Source: Caulobacter sp. UNC279MFTsu5.1 (GTDB taxonomy: Bacteria > Pseudomonadota > Alphaproteobacteria > Caulobacterales > Caulobacteraceae). Taken from it: a stretch of DNA of 64,000 nt. The position numbers and the translations under genes are program-made. The notes under the pieces were generated by a model. The model had not been told where the DNA came from. It did no database searches and saw nothing but the letters and a program-made list of their open reading frames with translations. Positions 8,944 to 18,135 of the stretch are shown in pieces (position 1 is the first letter of the stretch; the number at the start of each line of letters is the position of its first letter). The stretch lies in contig NZ_FORN01000012.1 in assembly GCF_900114015.1 (NCBI RefSeq), positions 62,001 through 126,000 of the forward strand, given 5' to 3'.

Positions 8944-9951
8944 TCAGCCCATACGTTCCAGATCCGAGACCCACGCCGCCACCAGCTGCGCCTCCTCCGC
9001 GCCCACCACGCCCAGGTCAATTAAGGCGTCGTAAGCCTTCACCAAATTGTCAAGCATGGCGCCCTTGCCCGAACCAAGAGCGAGATCCTCGAGGGTTTTC
9101 TTGATCCGCTCATTGTTCAGGTAGCCGGGAACCTCATCCTTGAAGTCGTGCAGTAGGTCATGCTCGTTGCGCTCCTGATAGACCGTCGACTGATGGAAGG
9201 AGAGCGTCCAGCCACACTCCCAGATCAGGCGTTGCGCAACGAAACTACGCCAGATGTCGGTCATGCGGAACGAGCAGTGGTACGGCAGGTAAAGCAGCGG
9301 GAAGGCATCACGCCAGAACGTCGTGTTCTGACTGTTGAAAGGGCACCAGACCCCCTTGTTCAGCACCACAGGCCCTTCGGGCTTAAACTTCAGCGGCAGA
9401 GGCAGTATCAGCCGGTAAATGGCGTCGACATCGGGGTTGTCATCGGCCAAGCCTTGCTGAATGGGACAATCGGCGACGATGTCGCTCAGAGTGGAGCGAG
9501 CCGGAAGCGAGTCCTGGATGCGCTCCAGCGGCAAGCCGCGCGGCCAGATCACGCCATCGGCATAGTATCCGTAGACGTTGCACCAGCCCTTGGCGTCGAC
9601 CAGCTTTCCGCGCACCGACCGCTCCCGCGGGGCCCAAAAACCGTCGAGGGGGATGTTGTCGTCGTCGGTCTCGACAATAATGTTCGCTCCGGCCTTCATC
9701 GCCGCCAGATAGCCGATGTTCTTTCGCGCATAGTGCTTGGTCGGGCACAGTTCGGCAAACTTGAAACCCGTGTCCTTCTGGGCCTGGATGTCCAGATAGT
9801 GCGCGCCGTCCTGATGGAAGTTGGCGGGGCTCTTGCTGTCGCCAATCAGGTAGAACTGCGCGTCCAGCTCCGGTGCGCGCCTGGCGATCTCCTTTACCGC
9901 AAAAGTCGGGTGATTGATCGTCGTAAGAACGACCGCGTATTGATCTGACAA
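8944..9951 (-). CDS. STELLO (DUF288) family glycosyltransferase-like protein
   Basis: The product (335 residues from TTG) matches the STELLO/DUF288 family, first described for plant Golgi proteins and also found in bacterial glycan loci. Motifs include VVLTTINHPTFAV near the N terminus, ETDDDN near residue 90 as the metal-binding site, and CPFNSQNTTFWRDAFPLLYLP and VWCP segments later. A GGAGAG Shine-Dalgarno precedes the TTG at 9951; a longer frame from 10053 would overlap the upstream gene. The reaction is unknown, but the ETDDDN motif and the neighbours point to sugar transfer. It lies between the acetyltransferase homologue and a DDD-motif protein on the same strand. Confidence 0.82.
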   Translation of the reverse strand: MSDQYAVVLTTINHPTFAVKEIARRAPELDAQFYLIGDSKSPANFHQDGAHYLDIQAQKDTGFKFAELCPTKHYARKNIGYLAAMKAGANIIVETDDDNIPLDGFWAPRERSVRGKLVDAKGWCNVYGYYADGVIWPRGLPLERIQDSLPARSTLSDIVADCPIQQGLADDNPDVDAIYRLILPLPLKFKPEGPVVLNKGVWCPFNSQNTTFWRDAFPLLYLPYHCSFRMTDIWRSFVAQRLIWECGWTLSFHQSTVYQERNEHDLLHDFKDEVPGYLNNERIKKTLEDLALGSGKGAMLDNLVKAYDALIDLGVVGAEEAQLVAAWVSDLERMG

Positions 9952-10016
9952 GAATTTCTCTCCGATACTCGCAAAATTCTGGCCGCCCAAGGGCGAGCGA
10001 CAAACTGGTCCAAGCT

Positions 10017-10880
10017 CTAGGGACAGGGCAAGGCAGGTTTCAATCCAGCACACACCTTATCCTGGCCGGCGAGCAAATCCGCCGACGCGCGTCCGTCCAC
10101 CAAGATGTGCTCAAGCTGGGATCGATGCTCGATCCGCGCCGCGTGGTTCGCAGCTCGGGCCGGATCGAATTGTTCGATCACCGCGGTATCGTAACGACCG
10201 GTCATGGCGGTCAGCGCCGCCTCGACCGTTGAAAGCATTTGGGCGGTATCGCCTCGATGATAGAGCGTTCCGCCAGTCTCCCAGATGTGGCCGTTATTCT
10301 CCACAACGATCTCGTTGTACTGATGGCTTAGCGCGCCGTATCGCGTAAGACAGAGGTACTCGAAGATCAACGAGGCGACGTACCATGACACGTCGTCATG
10401 TTCGGCGACCAGCGGGGCCACGCCCACCTCGCCGACCAGACGCCGGTTCACGGCGACGATCTGTTCGTCTATCGCTAGGGCGCGTTGGGTTCGCAAAGCG
10501 GGATCGAAGGTCGCGCTCTGCTGCGCCTTCGGCATCAAGGGGAAGCCAACCAACGGCCGCGTCTCGCCTAACATGCGCTCGAAAGCCTCAAACCCGCCTG
10601 CGGTGAAGACCACGTCGTCGTCGCAAAAGATATAATAGTCGATCGCATCGCCGGCGTGCTCGATCGCCGCAGCGAGAAGCATGTTGCGGCCTTCCGCCCA
10701 GGAAGCTGTGTTTGAGAACAAGGAGCGGGCCGCCGCACCGAGCGGCGCGGGCACGTCGTACGACAACTGGTAGACGCGCGCGTCGGCCGGAAAGGCTTGG
10801 CGTGCAAGATTGGCGACCGCCCCCTGAACGAGATACGCGCAGACCGGGCGCGACCCACCGCCCAAAACGACTTTGCTCAT
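10017..10880 (-). CDS. DDD-motif protein of an unassigned family, possible glycosyltransferase
   Basis: I do not recognise a named family. The 287-residue protein begins with VCAYLVQG, has WAEGRNMLL at residues 61-69 and YYIFCDDDVVF with Asp at 87-89, a pattern like the DXD site of GT-A glycosyltransferases. A second protein in this window, at 31041-31772, shares the start (FAYLVQ), the EGRN motif (TWTEGRNALL) and FCDDDVVFT in the same order and spacing. The C-terminal half carries VVENNGHIWETGG. It is first in a minus-strand unit with the STELLO and acetyltransferase genes, so a role in the same glycan is likely. Catalysis is inference only. Confidence 0.7.
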   Translation of the reverse strand: MSKVVLGGGSRPVCAYLVQGAVANLARQAFPADARVYQLSYDVPAPLGAAARSLFSNTASWAEGRNMLLAAAIEHAGDAIDYYIFCDDDVVFTAGGFEAFERMLGETRPLVGFPLMPKAQQSATFDPALRTQRALAIDEQIVAVNRRLVGEVGVAPLVAEHDDVSWYVASLIFEYLCLTRYGALSHQYNEIVVENNGHIWETGGTLYHRGDTAQMLSTVEAALTAMTGRYDTAVIEQFDPARAANHAARIEHRSQLEHILVDGRASADLLAGQDKVCAGLKPALPCP

Positions 10881-11017
10881 TTGCTGGGTGATCTTCCTCT
10901 TGGGCCCCGGGGCCTGGCGGGAGGCAATCTAGCGATATTCCCTCAGTTTGGTCTAGCGGCGCGGCAGGGCTCCCCCTAGAATGATGCTCAACCCTTCCGC
11001 AAACCCTACGAGATACA

Positions 11018-13810
11018 ATGAACTCCTCGCTTCACGAGCATACCGTTGATGAAGTCGAAGGTGTTGAGGGGAGAGCAAATAAATTTCCCTTAAAGGATGT
11101 TTCCGAAGGCTTGGATCCGGAATTTTATCTAAGAAACTACCCCGACGTTGCTGCAGCGAATGCTGATCCTTTCGACCATTATCGAAGATATGGTTTTTTT
11201 GAGCGTCGCTACAAAAATGCACAATTGCTATTAGAAGATTACGTCACGGTTCGTGATAGCGGCTTATTTGATCCGACCTATTATCAGTCCTACCATGGGG
11301 TTTTGGATGACCCTTTGCGTCATTATCTCATTAATTCTGGGTCGCCAGACCTGAAGCCGAATGAAAGCTTCGACCCGAAGTTTTTCCTTGAGTATTACAA
11401 GGATAGCTTGGGCCACAACGAATGTGCATTTGCATTCTATTGTAAACACCATAATTCGGACTGGTGTTTTCCAAACCTTCAAGACGTCGAGAAAGTCGTC
11501 AATATCCTCGAACAAGACCCACTCTTCGACAGAGCTTACATCTGGAGCCAGATGCAGAGCTCTGATACGCGAAAGCCGGACGCATATTTTGTGACCGAAG
11601 GCGCGCGGTCGATGGTTGACCCGTCTGCGGGCTTTTCCACTCGAGCCTACCTCACGGAATACCCCGATATCGCCTCGAACCGCATCAATGCGTTCCGTCA
11701 CTACGCGAATCATGGACGGTCTGAAGGGCGACGCGCCTTTGGCGCGAACCGGGTGAGGGTCACCGCCGGTCGACGCGCGCTCCGCGCGAACCTGCCTACG
11801 ATCGTGGTGTGTTGCCACGAAGCGAGCCGCACCGGAGCGCCTCTGGTTGGCCTCAACCTGGTGCGCGAGCTCTGCAGTGAGTTTAACGTCGTGGCGATGC
11901 TGATGCGCGGCGGCGTCTTGGCCGAACTCTTCTCCGAGTTCTCCATCGCGTCGGTGATCACCGGCGGCGGACCTGGCGAGATCGAAGTGGCGGCGGAGCG
12001 TGTCGCCCGGGATTTCAGCCCGAGTTGCGCGGTCCTCAATTCGATGGAGACCACCAAGTTCGCCGCACCACTGGCGCGCTTTGGGATCGGCCTCGTCTCG
12101 CTGATCCACGAATTCGCCCAATATGTTCAGCCGATAGGAACGACCGCCTCAGCCATATGTCTTTCGGACCGCGTGATTTTTCCGGCGGATCTGGTCCGGG
12201 ACTCTGCGCTGCTGGAACTTCGGCGCCTTGGTTTCGATCTCACCCCTTCAAACATCCGCGTCCGCAATCAAGGCCGCTCCATCGTTCCGCTGGTGCAGCG
12301 TGAGGAACACGAAGTCGCCGATGTCGCGCAGCTCATAGGGTCCGACACCGACGGGAATCGCCCCTTTGTCGTATTGGGCGCGGGCTGGGTGCAAATGCGA
12401 AAGGGTCTCGACCTTTTCATTGAGGCGGCTCGTGTTCTCAAGCACGATCTTGGCGTCGACTGTCGGTTCATCTGGGTTGGCGCCAATTACAAGCCCTTCG
12501 AAGACATGGGCCTGTCCGTCTATCTGGCCGACCAGATCATCAAGAGCGGACTTGAGGACGTCGTGATCATGGTCGAGGAGCAAGCCTCCCTCGCGCGATT
12601 CTGGGACGCCGCCGACGCTTTCTTCATGTCCTCGCGCCTCGACCCATTCCCAAACGTGGCGCTGGATGCAATCGCCGAAGGCATGCCTGTCCTGTGCTTC
12701 AAGGGCGGATGCGGAATCGCCGAAATCGCCGAGCAATGGCCAGACCACGTCAAGGCCATCACCTATGGTGACGCTCGCGGCGCGGCCCTGGAGATGCGCG
12801 AAATCGCGAAGTCGCGGCAATCGCTCGACCTGCCTGACGGCCTAAAGGACCTTTTGAGTTTCTCCAGGTACGCCAAGGATCTGGCGGGTGAAATCCGTGG
12901 CGTGATCGCCAGCGCCCCCGAGCGTGAGGCGCAGGTCGCCAGCCTGGTGTCGAGCGGCGAGTTCGACGCCGCCTTGTTCACCCGGTCTGCGCCGCCATGG
13001 CTGGGGCGGAGCGTGTTTGGCCCAGGTCCGCTCGTGAAGGAAATAGCGGATAAGGCGGTCCGAGCCGGTCGCGCTGGCGTCCCCCTCGCCTTCTTGCGAC
13101 CCGATCGCCTGAATTTGCCCCAACCGGACGATGGCTGGCGCCAGCCTAGCCATGTCGCATTGCGCCGCGGCCACGCGGACCGGGTTCCCAAGATCCTGCT
13201 CGCCACGGACGAGCCCGCGCGGATCGAGGCTCTCGCCCGCCGGGCTTATGCCAATCCGGAAGGGTTCCAGGTCCACATCGTCACGAAGGAGCTCCGCGGC
13301 GCCGACTTCGATGTTTTGAAGTCCGTCCTGAATCCGGCCGCGGTGAGCATTACTCGCCTGCCCACGGACGTGAACACCGCAGCGGATGCGATCGCCGACT
13401 GGCTGGGCGACGGTCCCTTCGAGTGCGACCGCTCGCGCGCCGGCGACGAAGACCAGCCCCCCGTCGACGTCGCCACGCTGTTCGAGGACTATTCCGATCT
13501 GTTACTTATCGTGCAACCGGCGCGGCACGCCGTCGACTATCGCGTCCCGCCCACGCCCGCGGGCCTCTCGGATCCGGCCCTCCCGCCCCGAGGTCTGGTT
13601 GACTCGCGAACGGCATGGATCCGCACGAGCGACGCCCGCGTTCGCAAGGCGGTCGCCCACGAGTTGATCAAGACCCTTGATCCGCGCGCCGCGCCAAGCG
13701 ATTGGATGGCGATCGTCGCCCAGGCCGCCGGCGACCTTCGAGATCGCTGGGCTATTTTACGAGATGAAGAAGAGCCGCGGCGAGGCTATTCGATTCTGTA
13801 CGGGCTCTGA
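11018..13810 (+). CDS. large modular GT4-type glycosyltransferase with N-terminal YPDV repeats
   Basis: The 930-residue protein starts with three degenerate repeats (residues about 30-245) of the form DPEFYLRNYPDV...HYRRYG...ER, for example AYLTEYPDIASN and HYANHGRSEGRR. Such repeats occur in front of glycosyltransferases in cyanobacteria and alphaproteobacteria. A GT-B fold follows: CCHEASRTGAPLVGLNLV near residue 265 and a GT4 C-terminal domain near 449 (GAGWVQMRKGLDLF, SSRLDPFPNVALDAIAEG). Residues 640-930 form a region with no family I recognise. The first 600 bases are distinctly AT-richer than the rest, suggesting a mosaic gene. The next gene has the same layout but a different C terminus. 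Confidence 0.83.
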   Translation: MNSSLHEHTVDEVEGVEGRANKFPLKDVSEGLDPEFYLRNYPDVAAANADPFDHYRRYGFFERRYKNAQLLLEDYVTVRDSGLFDPTYYQSYHGVLDDPLRHYLINSGSPDLKPNESFDPKFFLEYYKDSLGHNECAFAFYCKHHNSDWCFPNLQDVEKVVNILEQDPLFDRAYIWSQMQSSDTRKPDAYFVTEGARSMVDPSAGFSTRAYLTEYPDIASNRINAFRHYANHGRSEGRRAFGANRVRVTAGRRALRANLPTIVVCCHEASRTGAPLVGLNLVRELCSEFNVVAMLMRGGVLAELFSEFSIASVITGGGPGEIEVAAERVARDFSPSCAVLNSMETTKFAAPLARFGIGLVSLIHEFAQYVQPIGTTASAICLSDRVIFPADLVRDSALLELRRLGFDLTPSNIRVRNQGRSIVPLVQREEHEVADVAQLIGSDTDGNRPFVVLGAGWVQMRKGLDLFIEAARVLKHDLGVDCRFIWVGANYKPFEDMGLSVYLADQIIKSGLEDVVIMVEEQASLARFWDAADAFFMSSRLDPFPNVALDAIAEGMPVLCFKGGCGIAEIAEQWPDHVKAITYGDARGAALEMREIAKSRQSLDLPDGLKDLLSFSRYAKDLAGEIRGVIASAPEREAQVASLVSSGEFDAALFTRSAPPWLGRSVFGPGPLVKEIADKAVRAGRAGVPLAFLRPDRLNLPQPDDGWRQPSHVALRRGHADRVPKILLATDEPARIEALARRAYANPEGFQVHIVTKELRGADFDVLKSVLNPAAVSITRLPTDVNTAADAIADWLGDGPFECDRSRAGDEDQPPVDVATLFEDYSDLLLIVQPARHAVDYRVPPTPAGLSDPALPPRGLVDSRTAWIRTSDARVRKAVAHELIKTLDPRAAPSDWMAIVAQAAGDLRDRWAILRDEEEPRRGYSILYGL

Positions 13811-13875
13811 TCGCGTCGGGCGGGTAACGACGAGGCCGGCACGGGAAAGCTCCGGCCGTCGGCCAGCGGTGTGGC

Positions 13876-16800
13876 ATGTTGTGGGGTAAGAGCTTGTCGG
13901 CTGAAGAGCGTACGAATGATGTCGTCGATATCCCGGGCCTGATCCAGGCTTCGGCGTATTTTGATCATGCGTTCTACAGGGCGCAGACCGGCTTGGGCCG
14001 CGATGTCGCCGAGGCTGTCCATGACTACCTGACGCGCGGCGAGCTCGCGGGGTTGAAGCCGTCTGCGACGTTCGATCCGGCATTCTATCTCGCGGCGTAC
14101 GACGACGTGGCCGCCGCAGGTCTCAATGCACTGGCCCATTTCGTCGAGCACGGCGCGAAAGAGCGCCGCTACCCCAGCCGCGAGCGTCTGGCCGAAGACG
14201 CCCAGATGATTGCCGAGCGAGGGCTCTTCGATGCGAACGGATACGCTCGTCAGGGGGATGACGGCCTTGATCTGGCTCTGACGGACGCCGAGCACTACCT
14301 ATTGTTCGGCGGCTTTCAAGGCGCCTGGCCAAACGCCGACTTCGACAGCCTCTTCTATAGAGGCGTCTATCCCGACGTTTCGGCGACTCGTGAGAACCCC
14401 CTGGTTCATTACGCGCGCATCGGTCGCCGAGAGGGGCGATTCACGAACGGCGTGGCGCTCCACGCGGCCGTCGAGCGCATCAAGCTCCAATTCGACGAAG
14501 CTTACTATCGACGTCAAAACCCCAAGCTGAGCAAGAACGACGAAGACAACCTCCCGCGGCACTACCTGGTACGCGGCGTGCTCGTCGGGCTGGAGCCTGC
14601 CCCGGACTTTTCCGCGGCGTACTACAGGCGCCGCTACCCCGACCTTGACCTGATCGGCGTGGAGCCGTTCGGACACTATGTGAAATACGGTCGCGCGGAA
14701 GGTCGTCAGGGGAAGCCCTCGTACAAGAGCTTCTATCGTAACGGCGAGCTCGAGTTCGACCGCAGCAAGCCGACCCTTCTGATCGCCAACCACGAAGGAT
14801 CGCGCACGGGCGCACCCTTGGTCGGGCTCGCCCTGGCGAAGGCCTTCGCAGCGACCCACAACGTCATCACCTACCTTGGTCGCGACCGAGGCCTGGTCGA
14901 CCCGTTTCTGGAATCCAGCATGCTGGTGGCGATCGGCGAAGGCGAGGTTTCAGCAGTCGACGCGGAGTTCATGCTGCAGGACATGCGGCGGCAATTTGGA
15001 CTGAACGCGGTCCTGGCCAATTCCGTCGAGACTCACGCGATCGTCAAGGCCGCGCTTCAGGTTGATCTTCCCTCTGTTGTGCTGGTCCATGAGTTCGCGG
15101 AGTACTCGCTGCCGCACGGCAAGGTGGCCGACGTCATAGCCGCAGCGGATCGCGCCGTCGTGCCCGCCAGCATCGTCATGGCGTCGGCCCAAAAGGAACT
15201 CCGCGCTTATTTCGGAGCCGAAAGCTCGAACATCGTGGTGCGGGCCCAAGGTCTGCTGAAGCAAGACAGCGAACCTGACGACACGGATCTTTCAGTCGCC
15301 GAGATTTTGCGTGTCTTGAAGCCGAATCCAAACCAAGCGCGCCGCATCGTTCTTGGCGCTGGCTATGTACAGATTCGCAAGGGTGTCGATCTTTTCGTCG
15401 AGACGGCTCGCGAGGTCGCAAAATTGAGCGACGACGTCTGTTTCGCATGGGTTGGAGACGGGTACGACCCCGAACATGACCTCGGCCTTTCGATCTGGCT
15501 GAGGGAACTGATCGAACGGTCCGGGCTGGCGGACCGGGTTTTCATGTTCCCCGCGCAGAGCAGCCTAGACGCCTTTTTCGAGGTGGCGGACGCGTTCTAC
15601 CTGCCCTCGCGCCTCGACCCCTACCCCAATGTCGGGGTCGATGCGATAGCCCTGGGCAAACCCCTGATCTGCTTCAAGGACTCGACAGGCCTGGCGGAAT
15701 TGATCGAGACCGGCAAGGTTATCGGCTCGGTGGTCGATTATTGTGACACCACGAAAGCGGCCCAAGCGATCGTCGATCAGTTCGCGGCCGCCCCCCCGCT
15801 TGCCGACGCCAATGCGGCTTTCACCGAAACTCTCGGGTTCGAGGCCTATGTCGATTTCCTGAAAGGGGAACTGGAGAAGGCCCACCAAGTCCGCCGTATA
15901 GCGACTGCGGCCCGTGATCGTATCGCCAGCAACGGAGTCTTCGACGCGGCCTTTCATCTTGGCGCGTCAGAAAACAACACCGCCGAGGCTTCGCTCACCA
16001 GTTTCGTCGCGCACGCCTCCAAGGGCCTCACATCGGCGGATCCGCGGCCAGGTTTCAGCAACGGGCTTTGGATGGCGACGCAGGGTTCCGGCATGCCGCC
16101 CTTGACCGTTGCGCTGGATGTCGCCTCCCGTAATGGAGACGGCGCGCCCACAACGCATGATTGTCGAATACTGACCGGTGTAAGCGCTCGTCGCGTGCCC
16201 GAAGGCGGCGTCGCCCTGCACGTTCACATGCACTATCCAGAACTCGCGAAGGACTTCCTTGAGCGACTCAAAAGCGTCAAAACCGAAATAGACCTCTTCA
16301 TCACAACCACCAGTCGCACGAAACAGATCCAGATTCAGGCCGCCTTCATCAACTATCGCCGCGGACGCGTCGAGGTGTTTGACGGTCCAAACCTTGGCCG
16401 CGACATCGGTCCGTTCATGACGACCATCGGCGACGCGGTGCTGGCGGGCGGCTATGCGGTGATCGGTCACCTTCATGGCAAGAAGAGCCTGGCGGCGGGC
16501 GGATCGCTGGGTGATCGTTGGCGGACCTACCTCCTCGACACCCTTCTCGGGACGCCTGCCGAAATCGCCCAGATCTTCGACATGTTCGCCGACGACCCGC
16601 GACTGGGCCTAGTCTTTCCCGAGGACCGCCACGCCATAAGCTGGTCGGCGAACCGCGCGATTGCGGAAGCTCTCGCCGACCGCCTCTCCCCGCGCCCGAA
16701 CCTTCCGGGATTTCCGATTTTCCCCATAGGCAACATGTTTTGGGCTAAACCCGAAGCGGTCGCGCCGCTATGGCGTGCGGGGTTGCAATGGGACGAATAT

Positions 16801-16923
16801 CCAGCGGAGCCCGCTCCATTCGACGGTACGATCCTGCACGCCGTCGAACGCATGCTTCCAGCCATCTGCGAATCGACGGGACACCACTGGAGCACCCTCT
16901 TCAAGCGAGGCTCCGGCTGGTAG
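13876..16923 (+). CDS. large modular glycosyltransferase: YPDV repeats, GT4, RgpF
   Basis: The 1015-residue protein is a paralogue of the gene upstream. Residues about 20-280 carry four to six repeats (FDPAFYLAAYDDV, LFYRGVYPDVSA, YYRRRYPDLDLI, each ending in HY..G..EGR). The GT-B part runs from NHEGSRTGAPLVGLAL near residue 303 through GAGYVQIRKGVDLF near 490 and SRLDPYPNVGVDAIALG. A short repeat-like stretch near 680-740 separates it from a C-terminal RgpF domain (residues 777-1015: LHVHMHYPELAKDF, GPNLGRDIGPF, HLHGKKS, FPIGNMFWAKPEA). Two transferase modules in one chain suggest that it adds more than one residue. The RgpF domain is the same type as in the protein at 3045. Confidence 0.86.
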   Translation: MLWGKSLSAEERTNDVVDIPGLIQASAYFDHAFYRAQTGLGRDVAEAVHDYLTRGELAGLKPSATFDPAFYLAAYDDVAAAGLNALAHFVEHGAKERRYPSRERLAEDAQMIAERGLFDANGYARQGDDGLDLALTDAEHYLLFGGFQGAWPNADFDSLFYRGVYPDVSATRENPLVHYARIGRREGRFTNGVALHAAVERIKLQFDEAYYRRQNPKLSKNDEDNLPRHYLVRGVLVGLEPAPDFSAAYYRRRYPDLDLIGVEPFGHYVKYGRAEGRQGKPSYKSFYRNGELEFDRSKPTLLIANHEGSRTGAPLVGLALAKAFAATHNVITYLGRDRGLVDPFLESSMLVAIGEGEVSAVDAEFMLQDMRRQFGLNAVLANSVETHAIVKAALQVDLPSVVLVHEFAEYSLPHGKVADVIAAADRAVVPASIVMASAQKELRAYFGAESSNIVVRAQGLLKQDSEPDDTDLSVAEILRVLKPNPNQARRIVLGAGYVQIRKGVDLFVETAREVAKLSDDVCFAWVGDGYDPEHDLGLSIWLRELIERSGLADRVFMFPAQSSLDAFFEVADAFYLPSRLDPYPNVGVDAIALGKPLICFKDSTGLAELIETGKVIGSVVDYCDTTKAAQAIVDQFAAAPPLADANAAFTETLGFEAYVDFLKGELEKAHQVRRIATAARDRIASNGVFDAAFHLGASENNTAEASLTSFVAHASKGLTSADPRPGFSNGLWMATQGSGMPPLTVALDVASRNGDGAPTTHDCRILTGVSARRVPEGGVALHVHMHYPELAKDFLERLKSVKTEIDLFITTTSRTKQIQIQAAFINYRRGRVEVFDGPNLGRDIGPFMTTIGDAVLAGGYAVIGHLHGKKSLAAGGSLGDRWRTYLLDTLLGTPAEIAQIFDMFADDPRLGLVFPEDRHAISWSANRAIAEALADRLSPRPNLPGFPIFPIGNMFWAKPEAVAPLWRAGLQWDEYPAEPAPFDGTILHAVERMLPAICESTGHHWSTLFKRGSGW

Positions 16924-17055
16924 CCGGCCAGGACGCCCTCAGAAGGCTGCAGCTCTTGGCAACCCCCAGTAAACGTGGCTATTTCGGAAGAGCTTCCGCA
17001 CGGAATAGCTTTTGAAATCCTAATTGCCACCAAAACTTGAAAGTGAACGGAAAGA

Positions 17056-18030
17056 ATGATCGTGGGGGGGAAACGCCACCTGATTCTGGGGGGCGGGGGC
17101 TTCCTGGGCAGGCATGTCGCCATGGCCCTGAGCACCCAAGGCGACGAAGTCGTCGTGGCCGGCCGGCGACCGCCTCCGGAGTTTGAACGCTTCGACGGGT
17201 CTCGGGCGCGCTTTCTGCCGCTCGACATAACCAAATGCGACTGGACGACAGCGCTCGCCGATGTCGACGTGGTGCACCATTACGCGTGGGCCAGCATTCC
17301 ACAAACCGCCGCGCAAGATCCTATCTGGGACGCCGACGTCCATATCCGCACGGCGATCGATCTCCTCGAGACCGCCAGTCGTCTGGGTGGCAAGCGCGTC
17401 GTATTCGTTTCTTCCGGCGGCACTGTCTATGGACGCCAGTCCGGGGAGAAGGCCGCGGAAGACTCCTCGCCAAGACCGCTCAGCATCTATGGGGCCACAA
17501 AGCTCGCGGTCGAGAACTACATGCGGATCTATCACGCCAGCGGCGCGGTCGATTGCCGGGTCGCCCGGCTGTCCAATCCCTACGGCGTTGGACAAAATCT
17601 CGAACGCCGCCAGGGCCTGGTCAGCACCTTCGTGGCTCGCGCATTGGAAAATCAGCCCCTGACCGTTTGGGGCGATGGACGCATCGTACGCGACTATATC
17701 CACATCAGCGACGCCATCAGCGCCTTGGTGGCCTTGTCGAACGCGCAGCTCGACGACATTGACGACCTGCCGATCTTCAATGTCGCCAGCGGCGTGGGCG
17801 CGTCGATCAACCAGGTGATCAGCGTGATCGAGGACCATCTGGGCCATCCGCTCGACGTCACCAACCTTCCTGCCCGCAGTATCGACATTCCCGTCAGCGT
17901 ACTGTGCGTTGAGCGTGCGCGACAGCATCTGGGCTGGAGCCCTCGCCTTTCGCTGAGCGAAGGGGTCAAGATGATGATCGCGCAGTTGCAGGCTGGCGAG
18001 CGGCACTACTCGCAACCACTCGCCTCTTAA
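17056..18030 (+). CDS. NAD-dependent nucleotide-sugar epimerase/dehydratase
   Basis: An extended short-chain dehydrogenase of 324 residues: GGGGFLGRH (residues 12-20) is the NAD-binding glycine motif, SSGGTVYG near 116-123 supplies the active-site serine/threonine, and YGATK near 145-149 is the catalytic YxxxK. The closest general class is UDP-glucose 4-epimerase/UDP-glucuronate epimerase-like enzymes. GGAAAGA lies just before the ATG. It follows two large glycosyltransferases by about 130 bp, so it probably makes one of their sugar donors. Whether it epimerises or dehydrates, and which nucleotide it uses, cannot be told here. Confidence 0.85.
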   Translation: MIVGGKRHLILGGGGFLGRHVAMALSTQGDEVVVAGRRPPPEFERFDGSRARFLPLDITKCDWTTALADVDVVHHYAWASIPQTAAQDPIWDADVHIRTAIDLLETASRLGGKRVVFVSSGGTVYGRQSGEKAAEDSSPRPLSIYGATKLAVENYMRIYHASGAVDCRVARLSNPYGVGQNLERRQGLVSTFVARALENQPLTVWGDGRIVRDYIHISDAISALVALSNAQLDDIDDLPIFNVASGVGASINQVISVIEDHLGHPLDVTNLPARSIDIPVSVLCVERARQHLGWSPRLSLSEGVKMMIAQLQAGERHYSQPLAS

Positions 18031-18135
18031 GGGAAATCTTGCGTCGGCGCCTTTTTCGCTAGGGGCTTCAGGTTCCGCGGTTTTGTAGTTATGCGTTCCC
18101 CTCGGGCGCGGGCGCGGCGCCTAGTGGAGGCCAGT

